NCBI RefSeq assembly: GCF_043575855.1 | Contig: NZ_CP144375.1 | Coordinates: 3,472,001 to 3,536,000 of the forward strand | Origin: Kutzneria buriramensis | Lineage (GTDB): Bacteria > Actinomycetota > Actinomycetes > Mycobacteriales > Pseudonocardiaceae | Direction of reading: 5' to 3' | DNA: 64,000 nucleotides | Shown here: piece after piece, positions 15,224-22,148 of the stretch | How the letters are laid out: each line of letters starts with the position of its first letter | Numbering within the stretch: position 1 is the stretch's first letter | Notes under the pieces: model-generated | What the model was told of the DNA's origin: nothing | The model's input: only the letters and a program-made list of their open reading frames with translations | Databases searched by the model: none | Program-made: the position numbers and the translations under genes

Positions 15224-15960
15224 CCGACCAACTGACCGACTTCGTCCAGAGTGGACACTCCACGCGGCGGGAAGCCGCGGAGGCCCGGCAGCGGGCGGCG
15301 CTGGCTCGGTTGACGTGGGAGACGGCCGTGGACCAGCTCGTCCGGGTGGGGTTCGTGAAGCTGCTGCGCGATGACGGGACCATCGAGCGGGCCGAGGTGC
15401 TGCCGCTGCTGGACCAGCTCGCCGAGGCGGTCACGCCGGGCGGCGAGTACACCAGCGGGGGCGGCCTGGGCTCCAAGCCGCCGGCCGACCTGACAGCGTT
15501 GTCCCTGCTGGCCGAGATCAGCACCGAGGTCCGCCGCTGCTGCGCCGGCCACGACCACCCGCACCCGGCCGAGCTGGGCCCGCACGTGGACCGGTGGGCG
15601 GCACACGCCGAGCAGTGGCAGCACGACGCCCCCGAGTACGTGTGCTGGGCCGCTGCCGTGGCCAACGACTGGGTGCGCCGCGCCCGCCAGATCCTGGACC
15701 CGCCCCGCCGCTACACCCTGCGGGGCCGAGCCTGCCCGGTATGCCGGGCCACAGCGGTGCACACCTGGTCCGAGGACGAAGGCGACTTCGTGCGCCGGCC
15801 CGCGCTGGCCATCGACAGCGACCGCACCGAGGTCGTGTGCGGAGCGTGTGCGCAGCGGTGGCCGCTGGGGGCCTGGACAGCGCTCGCGGCGAAGTCCACA
15901 CCCGACAGCGAGAGTGACGAGGATCACTCTCTAGTGGTCACTGAAGGCATTGACGCATGA
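15220..15960 (+). CDS. Phage early protein with zinc ribbon
   Basis: A 246-residue protein that overlaps the previous stop by ATGA. Near the C-terminus there is a zinc-ribbon pattern, CPVCRATAVH followed after about 30 residues by VVCGACAQRWPLG. The middle is helical and His-rich (CCAGHDHPHP). Similar proteins occur next to replication genes in mycobacteriophages. It is the last gene of the rightward early operon, followed by a strong terminator. Confidence 0.6.
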   Translation: MTDQLTDFVQSGHSTRREAAEARQRAALARLTWETAVDQLVRVGFVKLLRDDGTIERAEVLPLLDQLAEAVTPGGEYTSGGGLGSKPPADLTALSLLAEISTEVRRCCAGHDHPHPAELGPHVDRWAAHAEQWQHDAPEYVCWAAAVANDWVRRARQILDPPRRYTLRGRACPVCRATAVHTWSEDEGDFVRRPALAIDSDRTEVVCGACAQRWPLGAWTALAAKSTPDSESDEDHSLVVTEGIDA

Positions 15961-16009
15961 CGCGCAAACACCGATACTGGTCGGGCTGAGTACACGTGTG
16001 CCCAAAACC

Positions 16010-16053
16010 GGAGAGCCCCGGTTGACCGTATCCCTGGTCAACCGGGGCTCTCC
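16010..16053 (+). terminator. Terminator of the early rightward operon
   Basis: A perfect 18-bp stem, 16010-16027 (GGAGAGCCCCGGTTGACC) with 16036-16053, and an 8-base loop. It lies 50 bases after the last early gene and in the gap between convergent operons. Confidence 0.75.
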
Positions 16054-16129
16054 GCCGTTCCGGCCCTGCTGGCTTGGTTCCCGGTTGCCCCTGCCAGCCG
16101 CTCAGAGAGCCGCACAGGGCCGGAAAAGC

Positions 16130-16167
16130 CCCAAGGGGGACCGGACCCCACTCCGGTCCCCCTTGGG
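16130..16167 (-). terminator. Terminator of the leftward early operon
   Basis: A perfect 16-bp stem, 16130-16145 (CCCAAGGGGGACCGGA) with 16152-16167, and a 6-base loop. It lies 31 bases after the stop of the minus-strand gene ending at 16198. With the stem at 16010-16053 it separates two convergent operons. Confidence 0.7.
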
Positions 16168-16197
16168 ATGCTCAGCTGGTAGCCACTGAGGTGGCCG

Positions 16198-16577
16198 CTA
16201 CGGCAGCTTGCCGTGGTGTGGCAACCACCCCTGCTCCGGCAGATCATCCGGGCCGTCTGGGACGAACCCCTTGCGCCACCAGTCAACGGCGACATCGGTC
16301 ACCGCGTGCAGCAGCTCCTTGCGGTCGTCGTAGGCGTGCAGCTCGACGTCACCCTCAATGTAGGTGGCGAACGCCCACAGGTCGTTCTCCGGCTCGACGT
16401 AGATCGCCACGATCATCAGCGGCCAGATGCCGAGCTGCCAGCCACGCTCGCCCCAGATGCCGGGCGTGACCCAACCGCGCTCGTGCATGGCCTCCATCCA
16501 GTCGTCGCCGTCATAGAAGTCCTCGTACTGCACGGGCATCCGGGGAAGGTGGCCCGGCTGCAACTCGATCTCGGCCA
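16198..16577 (-). CDS. Hypothetical phage protein
   Basis: A 126-residue acidic protein rich in Trp, Asp and Glu (YEDFYDGDDWMEAMHERGW). The GTG at 16577 follows GGGAGG with a 6-base gap and lies 3 bases after the stop of the upstream gene. An ORF extending to 16632 would overlap that gene and is less likely. It is the last gene of the leftward early operon. No family recognised. Confidence 0.6.
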
Positions 16578-16579
16578 CC

Positions 16580-17239
16580 TCAGACCTCCCACCCCAGAAC
16601 GGTGCGGGCCACGTGCCGCACAGCCTCGTCATGCCGCGCGTTGATCACGCTGGTAGCGGTTTGCGGCATCCACTGGTTGCCCTTAAACCATTGGTACCCG
16701 TGGCGGATCCAGGGATCCGTGCGCAGGCTCGCCCGATTCACCGTGACCCCGGCGGGTGCGAGGGCGGCCAGCGACTCCGCCGTCTTGGCCGCCAACGACG
16801 CCTCCCACGCCTTGTCGCGCAACTCGGCGAAGTACTCCCAGTAGGTGCGCGTGTTGAGCAGCACCTGATCACCAGATGCCAGCATCGTCAGCATGGTGGC
16901 CAACCGCTCCAGCTGGCTTGTGCGAGGCCAGGGTGTGTGGGACAGCAGGGCCAGCCCGAACAGCCCCTTTTCGCCGTGGATCGTGACGAAGTTGTCCTTG
17001 CCGAAGACGCGGATCAGTTCGCGGGCGTTGGCCGCCGTCTGGATGGTGCCGCTGACGTTGGAGTAGGTCACCGGCAGCACCAGCACGTCGGGGCTCCAGA
17101 AGAAGTCAGCCGGCGTGAAGGTGCTCCAGTCGACGGTGTCGCCGTAGTTCAGCGGGCCCGGCCGAAGCACATCGCTGACGCCGAACTCCTCCCCGCCTGC
17201 TTCCCGGATCACGTCGTACAACTTGGTCGAGTCGGTCAT
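16580..17239 (-). CDS. Hypothetical phage protein
   Basis: A 219-residue protein, mostly helical in its second half (LERLATMLTMLASGDQVLLN), with no motif I can name. It overlaps the upstream gene by 4 bases (ATGA), so the two are translationally coupled. It sits in a minus-strand group that may act early or in lysogeny. Confidence 0.6.
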   Translation of the reverse strand: MTDSTKLYDVIREAGGEEFGVSDVLRPGPLNYGDTVDWSTFTPADFFWSPDVLVLPVTYSNVSGTIQTAANARELIRVFGKDNFVTIHGEKGLFGLALLSHTPWPRTSQLERLATMLTMLASGDQVLLNTRTYWEYFAELRDKAWEASLAAKTAESLAALAPAGVTVNRASLRTDPWIRHGYQWFKGNQWMPQTATSVINARHDEAVRHVARTVLGWEV

Positions 17240-18348
17240 GCCGCCGGCACCTCCAGCAGCTCGACCGCCGTGCGGGCGAGCTTGCCCAGCCGCCCAAACA
17301 GCACGTCTTCGGCACGGTATTTCAGGTCGTCGGCGGTCTGGTCGGTCCGTGCAGCAACGTTGTGCTCAATGGCGGTCAGGATGGCTTGCAGCCCGCCGTA
17401 TCGGGTGCCCCCGATGCCGGCGAACTGGTCCACCTCGCCCTTGAACATGATCTTCAACATGCCTTGGCGGTTCTCGTAGAGCTCCCTCACCGAGCTGTTG
17501 GCGGTGTCGGCCGGCTTCGACCAGATCTGGTCGCAGACCTTCTCGAACTCGGCGACCGTCAGCTTCTTGGCGCGCATCGCCGAGGCGATCTCGCCAACCT
17601 TGGCGGCGTGCCGGACCGCGCTGTCCAGTGCCTCGCTGGCCTCGGTCAGCCGGGCGTCGGCGTCATCGGCGCTGCTGAGCGTGAGCCGGTCGGCCGCGAA
17701 GTGCTGGATGGTGTTGGACGCCAGCCGCACCGCCTCGAACCTGATCTCCGAGGGCCTGCCGGGCAACAACGAGTTGATCAGCACGACCCGCATCTCCAGC
17801 TCGTCGGACTTGCCGACGGCGATCAGCTCCGGCAGCTTGACTGTGGCGAACGCGGCCGTGTTGTTCCACAGTGGACCGGCGGGGCCGAACTTCGCCTTGG
17901 CCTGCTTGACGATCTCGGTCAGGATGCTGGCGCGCGTGTCGATCGGGACCGCCGTGTACTGGCGGGTGGTGACCGCCCCGAGGTACTCGGTGAAGCCCTC
18001 GGAGTTGGTGCGGGCCAAGCCCCACGCGCCGGGTGCCTCGATGATGTCGGTCGTGTGGTCGTCGGTGACCTTGCCGTCGGCGTCCGGGTCCGTCTCAGCC
18101 TTGCCCACCGAGCAGGCCGGGGTGTGCTTCTGCCCCTTCGGGCGCTCACACTCGATGCAGACCCCGATGTCGGACAGCAGCGCCATCGGCTCCAGGCGCG
18201 GGTCCCAGTCGGACAGCTCCGCCTTCTTCAGCAGCTCGCCGACGTTGCGGGAGTTGTTGACAGCGGTGGCCAGCGTGGACCAGGCGTCCGTCGGCTTGAA
18301 CTTGGGAGTCGTGCCCTGTTTTTGGGCAGGGGGTACCGGCTTCGTCAT
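17236..18348 (-). CDS. DUF932-like phage protein (tentative)
   Basis: A 370-residue protein. The middle has paired Cys (CIECERPKGQKHTPAC). The second half (SNTIQHFAADRLTLSSADDA through GGTRYGGLQAILTAIEHNVA) resembles DUF932, a plasmid and phage protein family of unknown biochemistry. The ATG at 18348 has an AGAAAGAGC element upstream and a GGTGAGGCAACACC repeat 28 bases before it, shared with two other genes. The family call is moderate; the reading frame is firm. Confidence 0.6.
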   Translation of the reverse strand: MTKPVPPAQKQGTTPKFKPTDAWSTLATAVNNSRNVGELLKKAELSDWDPRLEPMALLSDIGVCIECERPKGQKHTPACSVGKAETDPDADGKVTDDHTTDIIEAPGAWGLARTNSEGFTEYLGAVTTRQYTAVPIDTRASILTEIVKQAKAKFGPAGPLWNNTAAFATVKLPELIAVGKSDELEMRVVLINSLLPGRPSEIRFEAVRLASNTIQHFAADRLTLSSADDADARLTEASEALDSAVRHAAKVGEIASAMRAKKLTVAEFEKVCDQIWSKPADTANSSVRELYENRQGMLKIMFKGEVDQFAGIGGTRYGGLQAILTAIEHNVAARTDQTADDLKYRAEDVLFGRLGKLARTAVELLEVPAA

Positions 18349-18374
18349 TGCGTGCTCTTTCTGAAATGCCGTCA

Positions 18375-18391
18375 GGGTGTTGCCTCACCCC
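18375..18391. repeat. Start-associated repeat, copy 1
   Basis: Core GGTGTTGCCTCACC (plus strand) at 18376-18389; on the coding strand GGTGAGGCAACACC. It lies 28 bases before the ATG of the gene at 17236-18348. The ends GGGTG and CACCC are self-complementary. Confidence 0.75.
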
Positions 18392-18410
18392 GAACGGCTG
18401 ATGGGTAGGG

Positions 18411-18836
18411 CTAGCTTTGCCGCTTACGCGGCGCGGAGCGATCCGGAGCAACGCCGGCGTTCCGCAACACATAGTTGGTCTTGTTGCGCGACCATCCGGT
18501 CGCCTCGCTGATCTCGATCGCGAGCATCCCGGCCAACCGCGCGGCGGCCGCGTCGGCTTGCACCTGCTCCTCGACCTTGGCGAGCTGTTCAGCGAGCTCG
18601 TCACGGCGGGCGAGGCGTAGCGCGAGACGGCGCTTCGGGTCGTCAACGCTGTCGATCGGGTCAACGGGAGGGGTGTCGCGGTACTCGGACATGTGCAGGA
18701 TCTTGCCCGCCGTGCCGGTGGACCGTCGACGCGCTCGCACCGAAGCCAGGGCGGTCAGCCGCCGGGGCAGGGTGATGACGATCGCCTGGGATGCCGGCAG
18801 CGGCAGGACGGTAGGATCTCCTCTGTCGGAACTCAT
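18411..18836 (-). CDS. Small phage DNA-binding-type protein
   Basis: A 141-residue protein from the ATG at 18836. A later ATG at 18692 would give 93 residues, but the start-associated repeat lies 38 bases before 18836 and an AGAAAGAG element sits in between, as in its sister genes, so I prefer the longer form. The C-terminus has a helix-turn-helix look (GMLAIEISEATGWSRNKTNY). The first 45 residues look less conserved in style. Role unknown. Confidence 0.6.
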   Translation of the reverse strand: MSSDRGDPTVLPLPASQAIVITLPRRLTALASVRARRRSTGTAGKILHMSEYRDTPPVDPIDSVDDPKRRLALRLARRDELAEQLAKVEEQVQADAAAARLAGMLAIEISEATGWSRNKTNYVLRNAGVAPDRSAPRKRQS

Positions 18837-18871
18837 CTCGCTCTTTCTGGGGTTCCGGCCGATCGCGTCCC

Positions 18872-18887
18872 GGGGTGTTGCCTCACC
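18872..18887. repeat. Start-associated repeat, copy 2
   Basis: GGGGTGTTGCCTCACC at 18872-18887 (core 18874-18887), 38 bases before the ATG at 18836. The core is identical to the copies at 18376 and 19364. Confidence 0.75.
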
Positions 18888-18914
18888 GTTGTACCGGGAC
18901 GCGATCGCTGCCGT

Positions 18915-19331
18915 TTAATCGATGATCTTCATGACGGGGTCATAGTCCCCCTTAGACCGCCACTCGCGCTCTTCCATGAAATTGACCAGCGCAAAGAACC
19001 GGCGTCGACCGCCGTCGCGGGACCATCCGTAAGACTGAATGAATTCGGTGACCTGCTGCTCATATCGCTTGGCCACCGTGGTGAGCAGGGCCGGCGGACG
19101 GCCACGGAAGACGACCTTGTCCGTCAGCCCCCAGAGGCAGATCTCCATGAACGTGTTGCCGTAGACGTAGACCTGGAGCTCGATCCCGACCCCCGCCGCC
19201 TCACACTCGGCGCTGTCCAGGACCGCGAAGTCCGCGAGCATCCTGCGCGCCAAGGTCTCCAGGTCGGTGATGTGCCGAGTGCCGTCGAACCGGCTTCCGT
19301 ACCGATAACCAGTCATCATCTTTTTCGCCAT
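18915..19331 (-). CDS. Hypothetical phage protein
   Basis: A 138-residue protein starting at the ATG at 19331 (AGAGAGAGC upstream). It is mixed alpha/beta, with VGIELQVYVYGNTFMEICLW in the middle and an aromatic, basic C-terminal part (SYGWSRDGGRRRFFALVNF). It is the first gene of the leftward group, and a start-associated repeat lies 33 bases before it. No family recognised. Confidence 0.6.
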   Translation of the reverse strand: MAKKMMTGYRYGSRFDGTRHITDLETLARRMLADFAVLDSAECEAAGVGIELQVYVYGNTFMEICLWGLTDKVVFRGRPPALLTTVAKRYEQQVTEFIQSYGWSRDGGRRRFFALVNFMEEREWRSKGDYDPVMKIID

Positions 19332-19361
19332 AACAGCTCTCTCTGTTTGACTCCCGACCCC

Positions 19362-19379
19362 GGGGTGTTGCCTCACCCC
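19362..19379. repeat. Start-associated repeat, copy 3
   Basis: GGGGTGTTGCCTCACCCC at 19362-19379 (core 19364-19377), 33 bases before the ATG at 19331. The flanks form a 6-bp inverted repeat (GGGGTG/CACCCC). Confidence 0.75.
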
Positions 19380-19531
19380 CGAACCGCCCAACACCTATAT
19401 AGTGTCACACCAGAGGACACTAAACAATAGGATTTGAAGAGACCTGGACCACATTAGTCCGAATGTAGTAATCCTAATCGAATTGCTTCCCATTCGATTC
19501 GCTTGACGCTGAATTCAATTGGGGTGGCGCA

Positions 19532-19930
19532 TTGCCGTTCCAATCCCGTCGCCCCTGTACGCAGCCCGGCTGCCCGAACACCACGAGCCGGGGCGGGCGG
19601 TGCCCGTCATGTCGGTCCCGCTCCCGCCGGGCCCATGGGACCTCGGCGCAGCGTGGCTACTCTGCCGGCCACCGCAGCCGCTTCCGTCCCGGCGTGCTGA
19701 CGCGCGACCCGGTGTGCCGCTGCGACCGGCGGGACTGTCGGCACCACGCGGGCGCGGCCTGCACCCGAGCGGCGACGGTAGCCGACCACTGGCCGGTGAT
19801 TCGCCGCGACCTCGTGGCCGCCGGCCGCGACGCTGACGATCCACGCCACGGGCGAGGGCTGTGCGCCTGGTGTCACTCCCGAGTCACCGCCCGGACCGCA
19901 GTTACCCGTGGTGGCTGGCATCAGCCCTAA
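19532..19930 (+). CDS. HNH endonuclease
   Basis: A 132-residue phage HNH nuclease. It has two Cys pairs near the N-terminus (CTQPGCPNTTSRGGRCPSC), the first HNH strand DHWPVIRRDLV and the zinc-binding end LCAWCHSRVT. The likely start is TTG at 19532 with GGGGTGG upstream. HNH proteins next to terminase genes help cos or headful cleavage in many siphoviruses; here terminase starts about 1.7 kb further on. Confidence 0.85.
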   Translation: MPFQSRRPCTQPGCPNTTSRGGRCPSCRSRSRRAHGTSAQRGYSAGHRSRFRPGVLTRDPVCRCDRRDCRHHAGAACTRAATVADHWPVIRRDLVAAGRDADDPRHGRGLCAWCHSRVTARTAVTRGGWHQP

Positions 19931-20089
19931 ACATCCACTATGGACAGCGCCGACCGGCCTTGTCCTGCGACGCCCTCGCCCGGTCGACGACGCCGTCGTC
20001 CTTTGTGGACCGCACTCCCAGGGGAGGGACCCCTCAGCACGACGACGGCGAACAAGCCTATGAGGGCCGTCCGGGTCTTGCCAGGTTTT

Positions 20090-20326
20090 TCAGACGCTTC
20101 CGGGCACGTCTTCGCCGTCGCTCTCGCCCTTGACGATCTTGCCGACCCACACGTCCGACAGACCGACGTAGGACGCGATCCGGCGGTGCGAGATGTTCAG
20201 CGCGGAAGCCTGGATGATCAGGCGGTTTCGCTCGTCGCGCCATGCCCGGTGCTGCTCGGAGGCGGCCGCCGCCTCCTCCAGCACGGCCTCGCGCTGCTGC
20301 TCGGCTTGCTTGATCACATCGGCCAC
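20090..20326 (-). CDS. Small helix-turn-helix regulator
   Basis: A 78-residue protein with an N-terminal coiled coil (EQQREAVLEEAAAASEQHRA) and a C-terminal HTH (NISHRRIASYVGLSDVWVGK). It starts with GTG at 20326 and is divergent from the late gene block. A perfect 9-3-9 palindrome lies 25 bases before its start, so self-regulation and control of the late operon are plausible. Confidence 0.65.
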   Translation of the reverse strand: MADVIKQAEQQREAVLEEAAAASEQHRAWRDERNRLIIQASALNISHRRIASYVGLSDVWVGKIVKGESDGEDVPGSV

Positions 20327-20350
20327 GCGCCGATGCTAACTCAGTTCGCA

Positions 20351-20371
20351 CGTCCGAACCTTGTTCGGACG
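20351..20371. promoter_or_regulatory. 21-bp palindromic operator CGTCCGAAC-CTT-GTTCGGACG
   Basis: Two perfect 9-bp arms with a 3-base spacer lie in the gap between the small HTH gene (minus) and the PAPS-reductase-like gene (plus). Position and symmetry suggest a binding site for the HTH protein. Confidence 0.6.
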
Positions 20372-20391
20372 CAAGCGCAGGGAGGTCGCCA

Positions 20392-21093
20392 CTGATCACC
20401 ATCGAGGGCCGCCCCTCCTCGGCCCAGCTGCTTACCCAGTTGGCCCAGGAGGGAAACCCGGTTTTACTCGCGTTCTCGCGGGGCAAGGACTCCATCGCGG
20501 CGTGGCTGGCACTGCGGGAATACGGCATCGAGGTCGTGCCCTACCACCTGTACTCGATCCCCGGCCTGAAGTTCGTGGACGAGTCGCTCAAGGCGTTCGA
20601 GGACTTCTTCGACACGAAGATCATCGACTTGCCGCACCCGTCGCTCTACCGGTGGCTGACCAGCTACGTGTTCACCCCGCCGGAGCGGTGGCCGATCATC
20701 CAGGCGTCCGGCATCACCGAGCCCACCTACGAGGAGGTCGCCGACGGCATCCGCGCCGACTACGACCTGGCCGGGGCGTGGAACATCGACGGCGTGCGGG
20801 CCGCGGACTCGCCGATGCGGCGGATGGCGATGTCCACCCACGGCCCGGTCCGCGAGCACACGCGGAAGATGTCGGTCATCTGGGACTGGCAGATCGCCGA
20901 CATCCGCCAGTGCCTGAAGCGGCACGCCGTCCAGCTGCCGATCGACTACGAGTGGTTCGGCCGCAGCTTCGACGGCATCGACTACCGGTTTCTGGAGCCG
21001 GTCCGCAGCAACGCCCCCGACGACTACGCCCGGATCGTGTCCTGGTTCCCCTTGGTCGAACTGGAGTTCTTCCGCCGTGACCTCACCCGCTGA
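20392..21093 (+). CDS. PAPS-reductase-like (adenine nucleotide alpha hydrolase) phage protein
   Basis: A protein of 217-233 residues with the PP-loop SRGKDS near the N-terminus (VLLAFSRGKDSIAAWLAL), as in phosphoadenylyl-sulfate reductase-like phage proteins. A TTG at 20440 gives 217 residues, but AGGGAGG lies six bases before an in-frame CTG at 20392 and the extra residues (TIEGRPSSAQLLTQL) look coding, so a rare CTG start is possible. The reductase Cys motif is not seen. The exact reaction is unknown; relatives may act in nucleic-acid sulfur chemistry. It overlaps the next gene by 17 bases. Confidence 0.75.
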   Translation: MITIEGRPSSAQLLTQLAQEGNPVLLAFSRGKDSIAAWLALREYGIEVVPYHLYSIPGLKFVDESLKAFEDFFDTKIIDLPHPSLYRWLTSYVFTPPERWPIIQASGITEPTYEEVADGIRADYDLAGAWNIDGVRAADSPMRRMAMSTHGPVREHTRKMSVIWDWQIADIRQCLKRHAVQLPIDYEWFGRSFDGIDYRFLEPVRSNAPDDYARIVSWFPLVELEFFRRDLTR

Positions 21094-21493
21094 CGACCCC
21101 AACGCCGCGCTGCTTGCGCAGTTGCAGGCGGCGGCGTCGGTGACCGCTGTGTCCTCCAACGACGACGTGCTGGCGTTCCTCAACGCCGAGCCCGACCCGG
21201 ATCCGCTCGCCGATGTCGACTACACCGGCGACGAGGAGACCGACGCCCGCGCGGAGCTCGACGCGCTGCACCGCGGCTTCCGTGAGCGCACCGCCCGCGA
21301 GGCCGAGCGGCTGCTGCTGGCGACCGAGTCGGAGTACTGGTTCTGTGTCTGCTTTCGCACCCGTAAGGACAAGGAGGCTTTCCTCGGCGCCGCCGGCCTG
21401 ATCGCGATCGGGGACAAGTACCTCGACGGCTACGCCACCGCGAAACTTCTGGGCGTGGCGATGCCCAGCACCGACGACACGGAGAGGGGGTGA
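21077..21493 (+). CDS. Hypothetical phage protein
   Basis: A 138-residue acidic protein starting at GTG inside the end of the PAPS-reductase-like gene. The segment EYWFCVCFRTRKDKEAFLGAAGL and GDKYLDG near the C-terminus recur in actinophage proteins coded just before terminase. Function unknown. Confidence 0.65.
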   Translation: MTSPADDPNAALLAQLQAAASVTAVSSNDDVLAFLNAEPDPDPLADVDYTGDEETDARAELDALHRGFRERTAREAERLLLATESEYWFCVCFRTRKDKEAFLGAAGLIAIGDKYLDGYATAKLLGVAMPSTDDTERG

Positions 21494-21498
21494 TGTAG

Positions 21499-21645
21499 AT
21501 GCCTCCTCGCGCACGACGGTCGACCAGCGCCGGCAGGGGCCGGGCGACCCGGGCGACGGCGAAGAAGGCCAGCACGACCCGCCGGAAGGCCACCACCGCG
21601 CCGAAGGCTGCCAGCCGTGGCAAGGCGAATTCTGGGTCCAGCTGA
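21499..21645 (+). CDS. Small very basic protein, histone H1-tail-like
   Basis: A 48-residue frame from ATG 21499 (GAGAGGGGG upstream) to TGA 21645. About half of the residues are Arg, Lys or Thr and most of the rest Ala, Gly or Ser (for example RATAKKASTTRRKATTAPKA). No hydrophobic core. It could bind DNA before packaging. It sits between two firm phage genes with the same orientation and leaves almost no other gap, which supports it as real. Confidence 0.55.
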   Translation: MPPRARRSTSAGRGRATRATAKKASTTRRKATTAPKAASRGKANSGSS

Positions 21646-21686
21646 CCGAGCGCTGAGGATCGCGCAGCGCGGGCGGGAGGTGCCTG

Positions 21687-22148
21687 ATGGGCAAACGTGG
21701 CCCCGCAGGCAAGCCCACCGCGCTGCGCGTCCTGCACGGCGACCGCAAAGACCGGATCAACCAGACCGAGCCGACGCCGCCGGAGACCGAGATCGTGCCG
21801 CCGGAGTGGCTGTCGCCGGACGCGCGGGCGGCCTGGGACCGCTTGGCCCCGACGCTGATCCAGCGCGGCGTGCTGACCGCCTGGGACCTCGACGCGTTCG
21901 TGGTGCTGTGCGAGGCGCTGGGCCGGTACAAGACGGCCACGAAGCTGGTCAACGGCTCCGCGCTGCTCGTACCCGCCGGCAGTGGCCTGGGTCCGAACCC
22001 GGCGCTGCGCGTGCAGGCCGACGCCGAGCGGATCTTCCTGACCTACGCCGCCCGCTTCGGCCTGACCCCGTCGGACCGCCAGGCGCTCAAGACCGAGACG
22101 GGCGGCGATGCCCACACAAACGGCGGCGCGGACCGGCTCCTCTCCTAA
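21687..22148 (+). CDS. Terminase small subunit, P27 family
   Basis: A 153-residue protein that begins MGKRGPAGKPTALRVLHGDR, the hallmark N-terminus of P27-family small terminases, and continues with WLSPDARAAWDRLAPTLIQR. It recognises the phage DNA and hands it to the large subunit. It overlaps the large-subunit gene by 41 bases in another frame. Confidence 0.92.
   Translation: MGKRGPAGKPTALRVLHGDRKDRINQTEPTPPETEIVPPEWLSPDARAAWDRLAPTLIQRGVLTAWDLDAFVVLCEALGRYKTATKLVNGSALLVPAGSGLGPNPALRVQADAERIFLTYAARFGLTPSDRQALKTETGGDAHTNGGADRLLS

Noticed and set aside
18375..19379. Three equal short repeats taken as a CRISPR array
   Set aside because: The copies are about 490 bases apart, each before a gene start, with no spacers or cas genes.
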